Assembly (NCBI GenBank): GCA_963924555.1 | Contig: OZ004594.1 | Location: forward strand, 558,001 to 622,000 | Length of the DNA stretch: 64,000 bases | From: Crambe crambe | Taxonomy: Eukaryota > Porifera > Demospongiae > Poecilosclerida > Crambeidae | Reading direction: 5' to 3' | Part shown: piece by piece, positions 48,843 to 59,134 of the stretch | Layout of the letters: each line of letters opens with the position of its first letter | How positions within the stretch are numbered: the stretch's first letter is position 1 | Made by a program: the position numbers and the translations under genes | The notes under the pieces: generated by a model | What the model saw: the letters and a program-made list of their open reading frames with translations, nothing else | Told to the model about the DNA's origin: nothing | Database searches by the model: none

Positions 48843-49992
48843 TCATAATATTGGAAGGTTAAACACATACTTCAATATCAAAATGAGAAATCCTACAATC
48901 ACCAAAAGTATGAACTCTATGATAGCCATAGAATCACATATCAAAACCATGGTGATGTATTTTCTTGATTCTTCGTACATTCTGTGTGTATTTAAATCTC
49001 TTGCCTGCATGATTTTAATAAACATGATGATCATCATACTTGAAGTAGCTAAGGGAAGACAAACCTTTATGGAGCAAGCTAGTGCAGAGAGAGAAAACAA
49101 AACTGCTGGCAAGTTCAGATGAGCAATACAACAGATGAGGAGTGCAAAGGTCATGCCAAGGTAGTCGTTGCTAACACGGGAGGCATTAGGAATGGTTCTT
49201 GCTTGCATTGCATTGGTGGTGAATCTGTGGGTATGGTTCGTGAGTGCAGGTAACTGAAATGAAGAGAAATTTTGTCAGTTTACAAGTTATTTTGTTTTTA
49301 GTTTGTTTTTTTTTTTAAAGTAGGATGGTCAAATTAGCACCTTCTCTAACATGTAAATACTCCTGAGAAGAACTATAAGGTAGGCTCTTGTCTTCACACC
49401 TCGCTCAGATACTCGGATAGAATTGAAGCTAGACCCATACGAAGCTTATTAATTAATCCATTAATATTACTATTCTTAGCCTCACAGTATGTGGAGAGAA
49501 TTGAGGCTCATCTGAAGGAATGTATCCTGGAATTTGAATGGGAATGAAGTGTCCTCCATGGCTATGCTGATGGACATAGCCCAATTGTCTCTCCCTCCTC
49601 TGATTGTGGTCATCAATTTCAGAGTAGTGGGGGAGTTCTTGTGTCGTGTAAGGGATGAAGAGTGGATGTTGTGGGGGACCACTGTACGAGGGTGGAGCAG
49701 AGACGATAGGATCAGTTTGATTTTCAGCTCTTTGGCCTGCTCTGGTTGTTACCACATTAGCGGTGGTGGAAGAAGACATTACTTCTTGTTGCCTGATGGA
49801 ATCTGGGATTGTATTGAGGGTTGCAGTATCTGGTTCTACACTTCTTTCTCGTGGAACAGTTTCTAATTCCGTATCATTATCATTATTCGGTGCTCTCTCA
49901 ATCTCCGCATTTGAAGTGCTGACCACGCTCTCCAAATCTTCCACTTCAACGCTCCAGACATCACGACACCCTTGGTGACTATCAGAGTTCAT
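48843..49992 (-). CDS. Dispanin-like two-helix membrane protein F
   Basis: Start at 49992 (MNSDSHQGCRDVWSVEVEDL). The first exon (to about 49485) is acidic and disordered, with ERAPNNDNDTELE and a Pro/His-rich end (SAPPSYSGPPQHP). The second exon (about 49255-49068) gives the first hydrophobic segment (YLGMTFALLICCIAHLNLPA). The last (about 49012-48843) gives ARDLNTHRMYEESRKYI and the second helix (IAIIEFILLVIVGFLILIL-type), ending FNLPIL. The intron positions and xHLNLPA motif tie it to genes B-D, but it is a diverged member. Confidence 0.68.
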
Positions 49993-50125
49993 AGCAAACA
50001 CGAAGATGTGTCAACTCAAAGGTGCCAATTTTGCAATCGAGCCCCGCCCCCATCAGATTGGGGGTGTGGTTTAACTTTTAATAAATCTACTGTAACTAGA
50101 TTAAGATGACTGTCACAATAGCTAT

Positions 50126-51642
50126 TTAATCAAAAACTCGTCCAATGAAATGTAGCAGCAGGAAGGTGACAATGATGGCCAACCCCATGAGTATGTGGAA
50201 AATGATGGCAGTAATGCTGCAACAGAGAGACCATTCAGAATACGTCCGTGCTTTGTCTTGATATCCAACCTCATTGCAGTTACGAGTCTGTAGAGTAAAA
50301 AAGATAATTCCACTGCTAATTTGCTATTTAAAAAAGGTGCTAGTTAGCTATGGCTATTTACCTTATGAAAGAAAAGGGGCAGTTCTACTGCTAGCCTAAC
50401 TACATACCTTAAAAGAAAGGGCCAACGATGGAAGCAGACAGAGGAGTAAGACTGGGATGTTGAGGCAGAGAGCTGAGAGAATCAGTAATACTTTCACAAA
50501 CTTGAGGTAGTCTCGAGGTGGAGTGGGTGGTGGAATACCTCTGCGATCCTAAAAAAATAATAATTATGTAGCTAACTCACCAACCTAAATTATTAAAAGA
50601 GCAAATGATTCATTTTTGCCCCCCCCCCCCCCCCACTTCAATTAGAAAGTTATTCCTATACACCTATGACCTATGACCTATGACCTATGACCTATGGTCC
50701 TTATCATTAGGTATCACTTACGGGTATTGGAGGTTGAGTGAATCTGCTGATATTGGTGGCCGTCTCCAATGTCTTGACATTACTTGAGGAGAGAGGGAGA
50801 TAATAACCATCCTCAAACATGTAAACATTCCCAGACTCTGGATTGATGAAAATGGGAAGAAACTGGTTATCAGCTGCCGTAGAGACGTGGATGGCCTGTG
50901 AGCTGGCCCTGAATAAAGAAGGGTTGGTACCAGCTGGAGAACTGTTGGCGCGTGAGATCTGAGTTGGAACAAAGCCTGCATTTCCTACTTGAGGGGTGGT
51001 AGGTCTGGATAGTGGTGTGGGTGCTCTTTGACGAGCGGGATCAAGGATAGGTGTAGAGGTGTAGCGGAACATGCTGGGGTCTGCCAAATCCTTGCTGTGC
51101 TTCTGGTAGACAGTAGAGAGCGGATCGACAATGCTGGTTTCATCGGCACTCAGCTCCCTCATCTCATACTCTGAAATGGTATCAAGAGAAGGAGCGCTGG
51201 GAGCTGGTCGCATTGATCCTCCAGACCCATGAACCTTCACCAAATGTGACATCTGTGGTCTCCATTGGTTGTAGTACTCACTATTAGTGATTGCAACTGA
51301 GTTTCTCCAGTGTTGTGCCTTTTTACTCGATCGTGGTGTGGAGAGTCGCATGTGCACTGGACTGCTACTAACAGCGTTCATCCCAGTTGGGAGGGAACTG
51401 GTACGAGACATGGAGGAGAAAGAGTTGGTACGAGAAAGCTGTTCATTATCTGACGGATGAGCTATAGGATAAGGAGCGTAACTTCCAACTGAAGCTGTGC
51501 GATCTACAATAATTATAATAGAGAATAAAAAAGGTGGACCTTATCTAGCTATCTACATACCATTGAATAAGCCTCCTAGCTAGCCTTCCTAGTGATCTAC
51601 TACTTGCCAAAGTCAATTATTAGTATCTATACCTGAATCCAT
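50126..51642 (-). CDS. Dispanin-like two-helix membrane protein G with long Ser/Thr-rich N-terminus
   Basis: Exon 1 is a short start (MDS, ATG at 51642). The large exon (about 51503 to 50725) is Ser/Thr/Pro-rich and contains SRTNSFSSMSRTSSLP, ISEYEMREL, SMFRYTSTPILDPARQR and PTPLSRPTTP, typical of phosphorylated disordered regions. A small exon (about 50548-50410) gives IPPPTPPRDYLKFVKVLLIL and the first hydrophobic segment. The last exon (about 50289-50126) gives TRNCNEVGYQDKARTYSEW, a CD225-like loop, and the second helix (ITAIIFHILMGLAIIVTFLL), ending IGRVFD. It shares layout and exon phases with the rest of the cluster. Confidence 0.68.
50659..50697. repeat. (CCTATGA)n microsatellite in an intron of gene G
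   Basis: Five to six direct copies of CCTATGA just upstream (plus-strand order) of the large exon of gene G. A C-run of about 17 lies at 50620. Confidence 0.85.
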
Positions 51643-52938
51643 GATTTCTGTAGCTCCAAGAACAACTGACTATGGCTAGCTAAATCCTGACTGAATTGTT
51701 TTGTTAGTTGGTAACATGAATTTGCTATAGGAATGGTACTGCACAGGCTTCCCACTTTAGCTACACATAGCAACCACTTTCACTGTTAGTATAACCTTAA
51801 GTCTGTGAGTGTCTTCATACAAATATGTTTTAATAGAGGAAGTCATAACAGAGAAGCTTGATGTGATGCTTGCACAGTACCATTGTGGTTAATGTTCAGG
51901 GAGGTTCCATTATTTTAGTGTTTATGAATTTAGCTAATATGTTTACTGCATGGAAGCAGGGGGGGGGGTCGGACAAGGTCAATTATTGCTGAGTAGGCAT
52001 AAATACATTTTTGAAGTTGCTATTCCTCGAGATGTGTACGCTTTGAATGAACTTGAATTGGACTGTAGATAGATCTAACAGGTAGATTTCTGAAAATCGA
52101 CTGAACCCCAATCCATCCCCGTCCTGTTTTGGAGATTCAGAAAAAGGTTAATTGCTAACTGAATTTCAAAGCCCAGCTAAAACTGGTTTGCTTTCTAGCA
52201 ACTAGCTTACTATGTAGATCTTTCTTGTGCCAAGGTAAAATCATCTACAAATGCTTAAAGCTGGAGAAACAGCCTATCAAACATCACATTCCAACCATTC
52301 TTTACTGTGCGTCTATTCTTGCAAAGCTTTAGCTTTGCGAGCCAATTTCGCGAAAAGCTTGTCCTATTAAATGACTCAGAAAGTGGGCATGACTTTGACC
52401 CTTTATGGACGTCCCTTGGACTCCATGATTGGACTTGAGATTTTACTTATGGACTTGATACTTGATACTGCATATTGAACTTTGAGTCTGACCTTTTTGA
52501 GATTGAGACTGGTCATTTGGACTTGACACTGGTGAATTTGGACTTGAGACTGGTCAATTTGGACTTGACACTGGTGAATTTGGACTTGAGACTGGTCAAT
52601 TTGGACTTGACACTGGTGAATTTGAACTTGAACTTTCATTTGATACTTTAAATTTGAAGTCAAGACTTACACAGTTTGCACTTGATACTTAATATGATAT
52701 TTTTGTCATGAATGGATTGCCATACAGGATATCTATAGGAAGTGTATAGTCTTTAAAAAATAGCCCGGAATCACTACCTTAAGTCTGTGAGTGTCTTTAC
52801 AGAGGAAGTCATAACAGAGAAGCTTGATGTGATGCTTACAAACGGATTCAATACTATTTTTCTAGCAGATCATAATGCTAAGTGGTACCATGTGGTTAAT
52901 GTTCCCAGCTAGCTAGAGGTTCCACCATTTTAGTGTTT
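51643..52938. other. Spacer with duplicated block and minisatellite, no gene
   Basis: Between gene G and TOP3A. It contains two copies of a block of about 170 bp (about 51790-51945 and 52776-52948) and a TTGGACTTGA minisatellite (52491-52630). No supported exon. Confidence 0.6.
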
Positions 52939-52948
52939 ATGGATTTAT
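51790..52948. repeat. Direct repeats of about 170 bp (51790-51945 and 52776-52948) flanking 0.8 kb
   Basis: Both copies contain CCTTAAGTCTGTGAGTGTCT, GAGGAAGTCATAACAGAGAA, GTGGTTAATGTTC and ATTTTAGTGTTTATG. Each has a different small insertion. The second copy reaches the possible upstream ATG of TOP3A (52939). Confidence 0.85.
52491..52630. repeat. 42-bp minisatellite (TTTGGACTTGA...)
   Basis: Units of 21 bases alternating ACTTGACACTGGTGAATTTGG and ACTTGAGACTGGTCAATTTGG, repeated about three times as a 42-bp pair, with degenerate units outside. Confidence 0.9.
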
Positions 52949-55900
52949 CGACCCTTTACCTAATACATTTATTGGCTGGAAGACTCATGGCTGCTGCTGC
53001 TGGTTCTCGCACTTGCAAAGTGCTCAACGTGGCAGAGAAGAACGATGCAGCCAGGGAACTATCAAATGTCATGGCTAGAGGGCGAGTTCAAAGAGTGAGT
53101 CCACATTGCAGCATGGCAGCTGCTACCTAGTTTAATACTATGAAGTTCCCAATAGAGGGAAGGATGCTCAAAATACAATAAAATTTATGAATTTGATTTC
53201 AATATTCTTGGTATGGTAAGTGGAACGCTCTATGAGTTGTGGAGGTATTGATGTTGTTTTGATTGGTTAGAATGCTCACATGATCATGACGTCAGTGTCA
53301 GGACACCTGCTTGCCTTGGACTTTTTGATGGCCTATAGGAACTGGTGAGTGGAGAGTAACTTCATACACCTCCATTTTTGATAGTGCGTGCTCTTGTTTT
53401 GATACCTCTTGGATCACTACGGTGTGTGGAGGACAGGAACAGCTGTACCCCTGAGACTCTTTTCTCAGCAGATATCCACTCTTATTGCCCAGACAACCTT
53501 ATTCCAGTAAAAGTATGTTAGAAGGGAAAAATAATTGACATAAATTGTTCAAAGATTTAAGCTAAAATTTTTGTAACAGTCTAATAATGTTACTGTCCTT
53601 TCCCATAGAAAACATTGGAGAGGGAAATACGTGGTTGCCAGCATCTGATTCTGTGGACCGATGGAGATAGGGAAGGGGAGAATATTGCAGATGAAATAGT
53701 TCATGTCATTACAAAAGGTTAGCAATGACTGGGAGTTACGTAGGTTGAGGTTTTATCCTTTATTCTATTATGAGTACAGCACATAATGTGATGATTACCT
53801 CTGATTTCCCTGTACATAGTGAAGTCTCGAGGGTTATCGATACATCGAGCACGATTCTCAGAGATCACACCTCAGTGAGTAAGCATCAATGAAAGGGCTG
53901 GCTTTTTAAAGAGTCTTCTTCTTCTTCTTTTTATCTTGACCATTACTCCAGATCTGTCATGAATGCATGCAGGAATTTGGGTGTACTCAATCAGAGAGTG
54001 TCTGACGCAGTCAACGTTCGGAAAGAACTGGACTTGAGAATTGGTATATTATATTTGGAGTTTTCTACTATGGATGTTGTCCACTTGATGGTGATTTATT
54101 TATAGGTTCAGCCTTCACTAGATTCCAGACGAAACTTTTGTGCAAGGCTTTTCCGTCCATCCTTGGTGACCAGCTGGTCAGTTATGGTCCCTGCCAGTTC
54201 CCGACTCTCGGCTTTGTCGTGGAAAGAGTAAGGACATTATGGAAGGAGACTTCCTTCCTTCATTCTCCATTGTTGTGTTTTCTCTTGAGCAGTACAAGGA
54301 AATCCAAGCCTTCATTTGTGAAACGTTTTACAAAATCAAAGGTCAAAGATGAAAATTGCCACATTTGTGGCTAGAATTCCACACCATTCTTTTTTAGTGA
54401 AGGTGAATTTTTTCTTTTCATTTCTTTCCTGATAGTGACACACGAAGTAGGAGAAGAGAAAGTGGAATTTAGTTGGCAGAGGTGAGAATATATAACTGAT
54501 AACACTCTGAGTCTGACTTGACTCCAGCTATCATTTAAAAACTTTGTTCTAGGGTTCGGGTATTTGATCACACGGTGTGTCTGATCCTTTACCAACTGTG
54601 TCTAGAGGTGAGTGCTGATCCTTGTGAGAATAAATAGAATCCTCTCCTTTATTCTAGAATCCTATGGCTCATGTTCTTGGTACAACTAGTCGTCCACGCA
54701 GCAAATGGAGGCCCCTCCCACTTGATACTGTGGTGAGTGGAAAAAACCATACCCACCTTCATTCATAACGTACCCTTTTGACCTTGTATATGTCTTCTGT
54801 ACCAGGAGCTGGAGAAGCTGGCCTCTCGCAAGCTAAGGATCAGTGCGAAAGAGACCATGAGAATCGCCGAGAAGTTGTACACTCAAGGGTTTATCAGTTA
54901 CCCTCGCACAGAGACCAATATCTTTCCTGACTCCTTTGACTTCAGCTCCATCATCCAGCAACAGACCAGCGATCCCCAGTGGGGTCACTTTGCCTCCCAG
55001 TTGATGACTGCTGGCCCCACCCCTCGTCAGGGAAATAAGACAGACAATGCCCACCCTCCCATATACCCTGCTAAATATACAAACACACTCAGTGTGAGTG
55101 GGTTTATCCCAATTAATGCCCAACAGATTATTTCTTTGGCTCATGTCATTCAGGGGAATGAGAAGCGAATCTATGAGCTGGTGGCTCGACACTTCCTTGC
55201 CTGCTGTTCTCAGGTGCATTTCATCCATGTACGACGTAGGACTCATATTAGTGTTTTAACTTTCTTCTTTAGGATGCCAAAGGGCAAGAAACTAAAGTGG
55301 AGATACAGATCTCTGAAGAGATTGTAAGTCAAAATGGGCAGACATTATTATGATTTTTTTTTCTCCTTTTGTTTTGATGTTTAGTTCACAGCTCAAGGAC
55401 TGATGATTTTGGCAAGGAACTACCTTGATGTGTATCCATATGATAAGTGGAACGCCAAGGTACACTTTGAAATATCTGTTCTCCGATTAAAACTGGACGG
55501 ATTAACTTTCTCTTCTTCCTCAGACCATTCCTGTGTATGAGACAGGTAGTTCTTTTCAACCGAATTCTATAGAGGTACGTATATTACTCCTTGGTGCTGA
55601 GAGACAGCTGCTGCAACTCTCACTTTTACTCTCGTTAATTTTGTACAGATGGTGGATGGGGAGACCACACCCCCACCTCTACTCCAAGAGGCAGACCTCA
55701 TAGGACTTATGGAGAAACACGGCATTGGTAAGGGATAGAATCGGGAAGAGAGCAGTGCTAGGAGTGCTAGTAGTATTGACTATAACAATGACACGTAGGG
55801 ACTGATGCCACCCATGCTGAGCACATTGAGACCATCAAGACTCGGAACTATGTGGGTGTGCAGGACGATGGAGGTTTCATTCCGGGTGAACTGGGAATGG

Positions 55901-58679
55901 GACTTGTGGAGGGTGGGTGTGTGTGGAATGGAATTCCTCCATCAGTTGTTTGTTTGTTTGTTTGTTTGTTTGTTTGTTTGTTTGTTGTCAGGTTATGACT
56001 CCATGGGGTATGAGTTATCCAAGCCACAACTTCGAGCAGAACTGGAAGCTGATTTGAAGAGGTTCAGTCTCAATTCAAATGTACATGTATAATGGTACTT
56101 ATCCTTTCTTCCTCCCTCTCCTCTCCTCCCCTCCCCTCTCCCATCCCCTCACCTCCCCTCCCCTCCCCTCCCCTTCCCTCCCCTCCCCTTCCCTCCGCTC
56201 CCCTTCCCTCCCCTCACCTCCCCTCCCCTCCTCTCCTCTTCCCTCCCCTCCCCTCCGCTCCCCTCCCCTCTCCTCTCCTCCTTCTCTCCTCATCAGAATA
56301 TGTGAAGGAGTCAGATCCAAAGAAGGTGATTTACTCAAAGTTACTACAACAACTCTTTGATCACACTATTTTTCTCGTTCCTCTTTCATCTTAGATGTCC
56401 TCTCAGAAATGATTCTCAAATACAAGGAAGTCTTTCTCAATGCAAAGACGCAGGTGTGTGTTGCCATCATTTCATATTCAATGGGTTTTCTCCTCCGTGG
56501 GTATGAGAATGTTTTTTCACTCTCTCAGGCACATCAACTAGAACAGGCCCTCTCCAAGTATTTTGGACCATCACAACCAGTGACCACAGATGAAGGTAGG
56601 TATTGAAGTATGTATGCTCTATCACTCTATCAAATGGGTGTGGTTTCTGATGTAGCCCCACCCACACTGAGTGAGACTATCAGAAAATGTCCTGAATGCA
56701 AACAGTATAACCTCGTTATCAAGAAGAAGCAAGATGGAGGGTAAGTATATGTATATAGGTACTTAATGTTTAGTTACATTGTGTGGTTTGCTGGTTTAGT
56801 TACATGTTGAGTTGTCTGGGCTATCCCGAGTGCAGAACTGTTCAGTTTTTCCCCAAGTCTGTGGCAGAGGCAAAGCATGACAACACTATGTGTACAGAAG
56901 TAAGGACTCTCACTTTCTCTCTCTCTCTTTCACACTCCCACCCAACTGCCCCACCCCCCGTCTCGTACTACCCCAGTGTCAGCCGCAGCCGGTACACAAA
57001 ATCTTGTTCCGTTTCAAGGAAGGCTCTGTGCCCCTGTATGTCGGTCCTGAGCTGGTGGCTTGTTCCACGTGTGACCCAGTCCTGAAGGAGGATCTCAACT
57101 TCCCTCCCATTAAGATCACAACTTCAAGTGGCAGCTCTGCTAGAGGTATGTATAATGTACAATGTAAAGAGGAAGCCCCTATAATAACTAGAGGTACCCA
57201 TGTATAATGTAAAGCCCCTATAATTAACAGTTCAAGTGGCAGCTCTACCTATGTATATATAACATAAAGAGAAAGCCCCTATAATTAACTGTTTGTGCTC
57301 TGCAGGTGCTGGAGCGTCATCATCCTCTAGTTCTGGACACAGATCACAGGGAGGAGGGTCCTCTGCGTCATCCGTGGGAAGGGGAGCAAGGGGAGGGGCT
57401 TTATCTCGACCCATGGGAAGAGGAACAAGGGGAGGAATCTCGGGAAGAGAATCAAGAGGAGGCGCTTCATCTTCGTCCGTGGGAAGGGGAGGAGCTTCTT
57501 CATCATCATCATCTTCCTCTCTGGGAAGAGGGAGAAGGGGAGGAGCTTCATCGTCCTCATTCAGGGGAAGTGAATCGGCAGGAGATTCCTCTAATTTTAA
57601 TGGCAGAAGAACAGGAAGCAACTCGTCCTTCAATGGAGGCAGAACAAGTTTGACTGGTACTCGTTCATCTTTCGGAGGGGAAATAAGTTTGACTGGTGGT
57701 CCCTCGTCCTTTGGAGTTGGAACAAGTTTGACTGGTGGTCCCTCGTCCTTTGGAGTTGGAACAAGTTTGACTGGTGGTCCCTCGTCCTTTGGAGGTGGAA
57801 CCTCATCGTTTGGAGGAGGAACAGGTGCTGCAGGAAGTAATGGCAGTACTCAGTCATTCAGAGGAGGAAGAGGTTGGAGCAGGAATGAAGACTCGTCCTC
57901 CAGCTCTAGTTCAGGATACTTCTCCAATACATTTTATGCCCCTGGGGCTGGAGACAGCACCTCCAATCCCACTACATGCAACTGTGGGAAGCAAGCAATT
58001 CTCTTGACTGTGAGAAGGGAAGATAGTTCAAATAAAGGTGTGTGGTATTCTCTCAAACTCAATTATGTCACCTCCTCATTTTGTAACTGTAGGACGGCAA
58101 TTTTACAAGTGTCCTAACCAACAGGACAGTGATTGCAACTTCTTCTTGTGGGCCGACCAAACTCCATCTGCCACACCCAGTTCTCATCACATGACTTCAT
58201 TCTCGGGTAGTATGAATTCGATTGTTAACGACCACAATCAACAGAATCAAATAAAAAGGCAGCCTGGGCTTCTGTCAGTACAAAGGTCAAAAAGGGGTGG
58301 AGCTCATAGGGGAGGCAGGAAAGGAGGAAGTGTGTCTGATAGGGTGATGTGTGTGATGTGTACCTGTGGTGACGAGGCAGTTATGCGGACAGTGCAAAAG
58401 GAAGGACCAAATAAGGGAAGGCAGTTTTACGTGTGTTCCAAGTCCCGTGAGGAGCAGTGTGGGTTCTTCGAGTGGGCGGATGATCTCCCTGCTGGATCCA
58501 GTGTGCCTAGCTACTCCACAAGAGGGAGGAGGGGATATGGAAGAGGACGAGGGGGTAGGGGGAATGCTGGTTCTACCGAGGGTGGTGGCGGTGGTGGTAG
58601 AAAGAGGGCTCCTCCCACATGCAGTGTCTGTCAAGAAGTGGGACACACTAGACGGACATGCCCAAACATGATCACATGA
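52939..58679 (+). CDS. TOP3A: DNA topoisomerase III alpha (TOP3A)
   Basis: A type IA topoisomerase that passes single strands to decatenate DNA with BLM/RecQ and RMI partners in the nucleus, and in mitochondria in animals. The TOPRIM domain starts [20 protein letters not shown] and carries [11 protein letters not shown]. Next come [33 protein letters not shown], and the catalytic tyrosine in [14 protein letters not shown]. They are followed by [46 protein letters not shown] and [18 protein letters not shown]. After a CPECKQY-type zinc ribbon is a Gly/Ser/Arg-rich linker (about 57305-57890), two GRF zinc fingers ([40 protein letters not shown]) and a CCHC knuckle ([14 protein letters not shown]). 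There are at least 15 exons. Two in-frame starts exist: 52939 ([15 protein letters not shown]) and 52987 ([11 protein letters not shown]). The longer could add a mitochondrial leader. Confidence 0.93.
55945..55987. repeat. (TTTG)n microsatellite in a TOP3A intron
   Basis: About ten perfect TTTG units inside a short intron immediately 5' of the acceptor for the [12 protein letters not shown] exon. Confidence 0.93.
56105..56292. repeat. (CCCTC/CCCTT)n polypyrimidine tract in a TOP3A intron
   Basis: Almost pure pyrimidine with CCCCTCCCCT units, ending shortly before TCATCAG and the next exon. This is a further case of an intron whose 3' half is an expanded pyrimidine repeat. Confidence 0.9.
57305..57890 (+). 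repeat. Repeat-encoded Gly/Ser/Arg linker of TOP3A
   Basis: Within the coding exon, units such as [10 protein letters not shown] and, later, three nearly identical 45-base units encoding [13 protein letters not shown] (57660-57800) build a flexible linker between the core and the GRF fingers. RGG/RG motifs suggest arginine methylation or nucleic-acid contacts. Confidence 0.8.
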
Positions 58680-59134
58680 CCATAAAGAACAAAATCAAGA
58701 AAAGAAAAAAAGTCATATGAAATGACAACATCACATGATAATGATTCCATGGTTACACAATTCCATTATATTAGTCAGTGAGTGCAAGTTGTGTTAGTTT
58801 GGTTGGCTTATCTTGGATCTTGGTCATCTACAGCAATAAAGGAAAATGATCTTGACTGCATGCAAAAGGTAATTTCCCCCTGGGCTATATTTTGTCTTAA
58901 TGCTTAAAACGAGTGATGTCTTAAACAGGTGGGCTTGGAACGAAAACAACCCTATATGGACCTCTTTATCAAACATTCCTACTTACACTTTATTTATATC
59001 TCACCCCCTTTATTATCAACCCAGTCTGTACTGTTTAGCTCATTATCCATCAATTGGCTGTGCGAGAGTAGAGCTACCACTAACATTACCAAAAAAAAGA
59101 AGCTCAAATTGACATTGATGGTTACTGTACAGTT
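58680..59134. other. Convergent intergenic interval
   Basis: Between the ends of TOP3A (+) and the proline-rich gene (-). A possible polyadenylation signal AATAAA lies near 58837. No further gene seen. Confidence 0.5.

Noticed and set aside
43272..51642. Considered tetraspanin, MS4A or proline-rich synaptophysin-like families for the two-helix cluster
   Set aside because: Only two hydrophobic segments are present, with a short charged loop of the AGEY/AGDL type between them, which fits CD225/dispanins better than four-helix families.
52403..52663. Gln/Val repeat frame on the minus strand
   Set aside because: It is read from the 42-bp minisatellite upstream of TOP3A, with no other evidence of coding.
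56079..56394. Ser-Pro-Leu and Gly-Glu frames in both directions
   Set aside because: They are translations of the pyrimidine repeat inside a TOP3A intron.
57232..57633. Pro/Leu/Asp-rich minus-strand frame opposite TOP3A
   Set aside because: It is the antisense of the repeat-encoded Gly/Ser/Arg linker of TOP3A and has no splice or start support.
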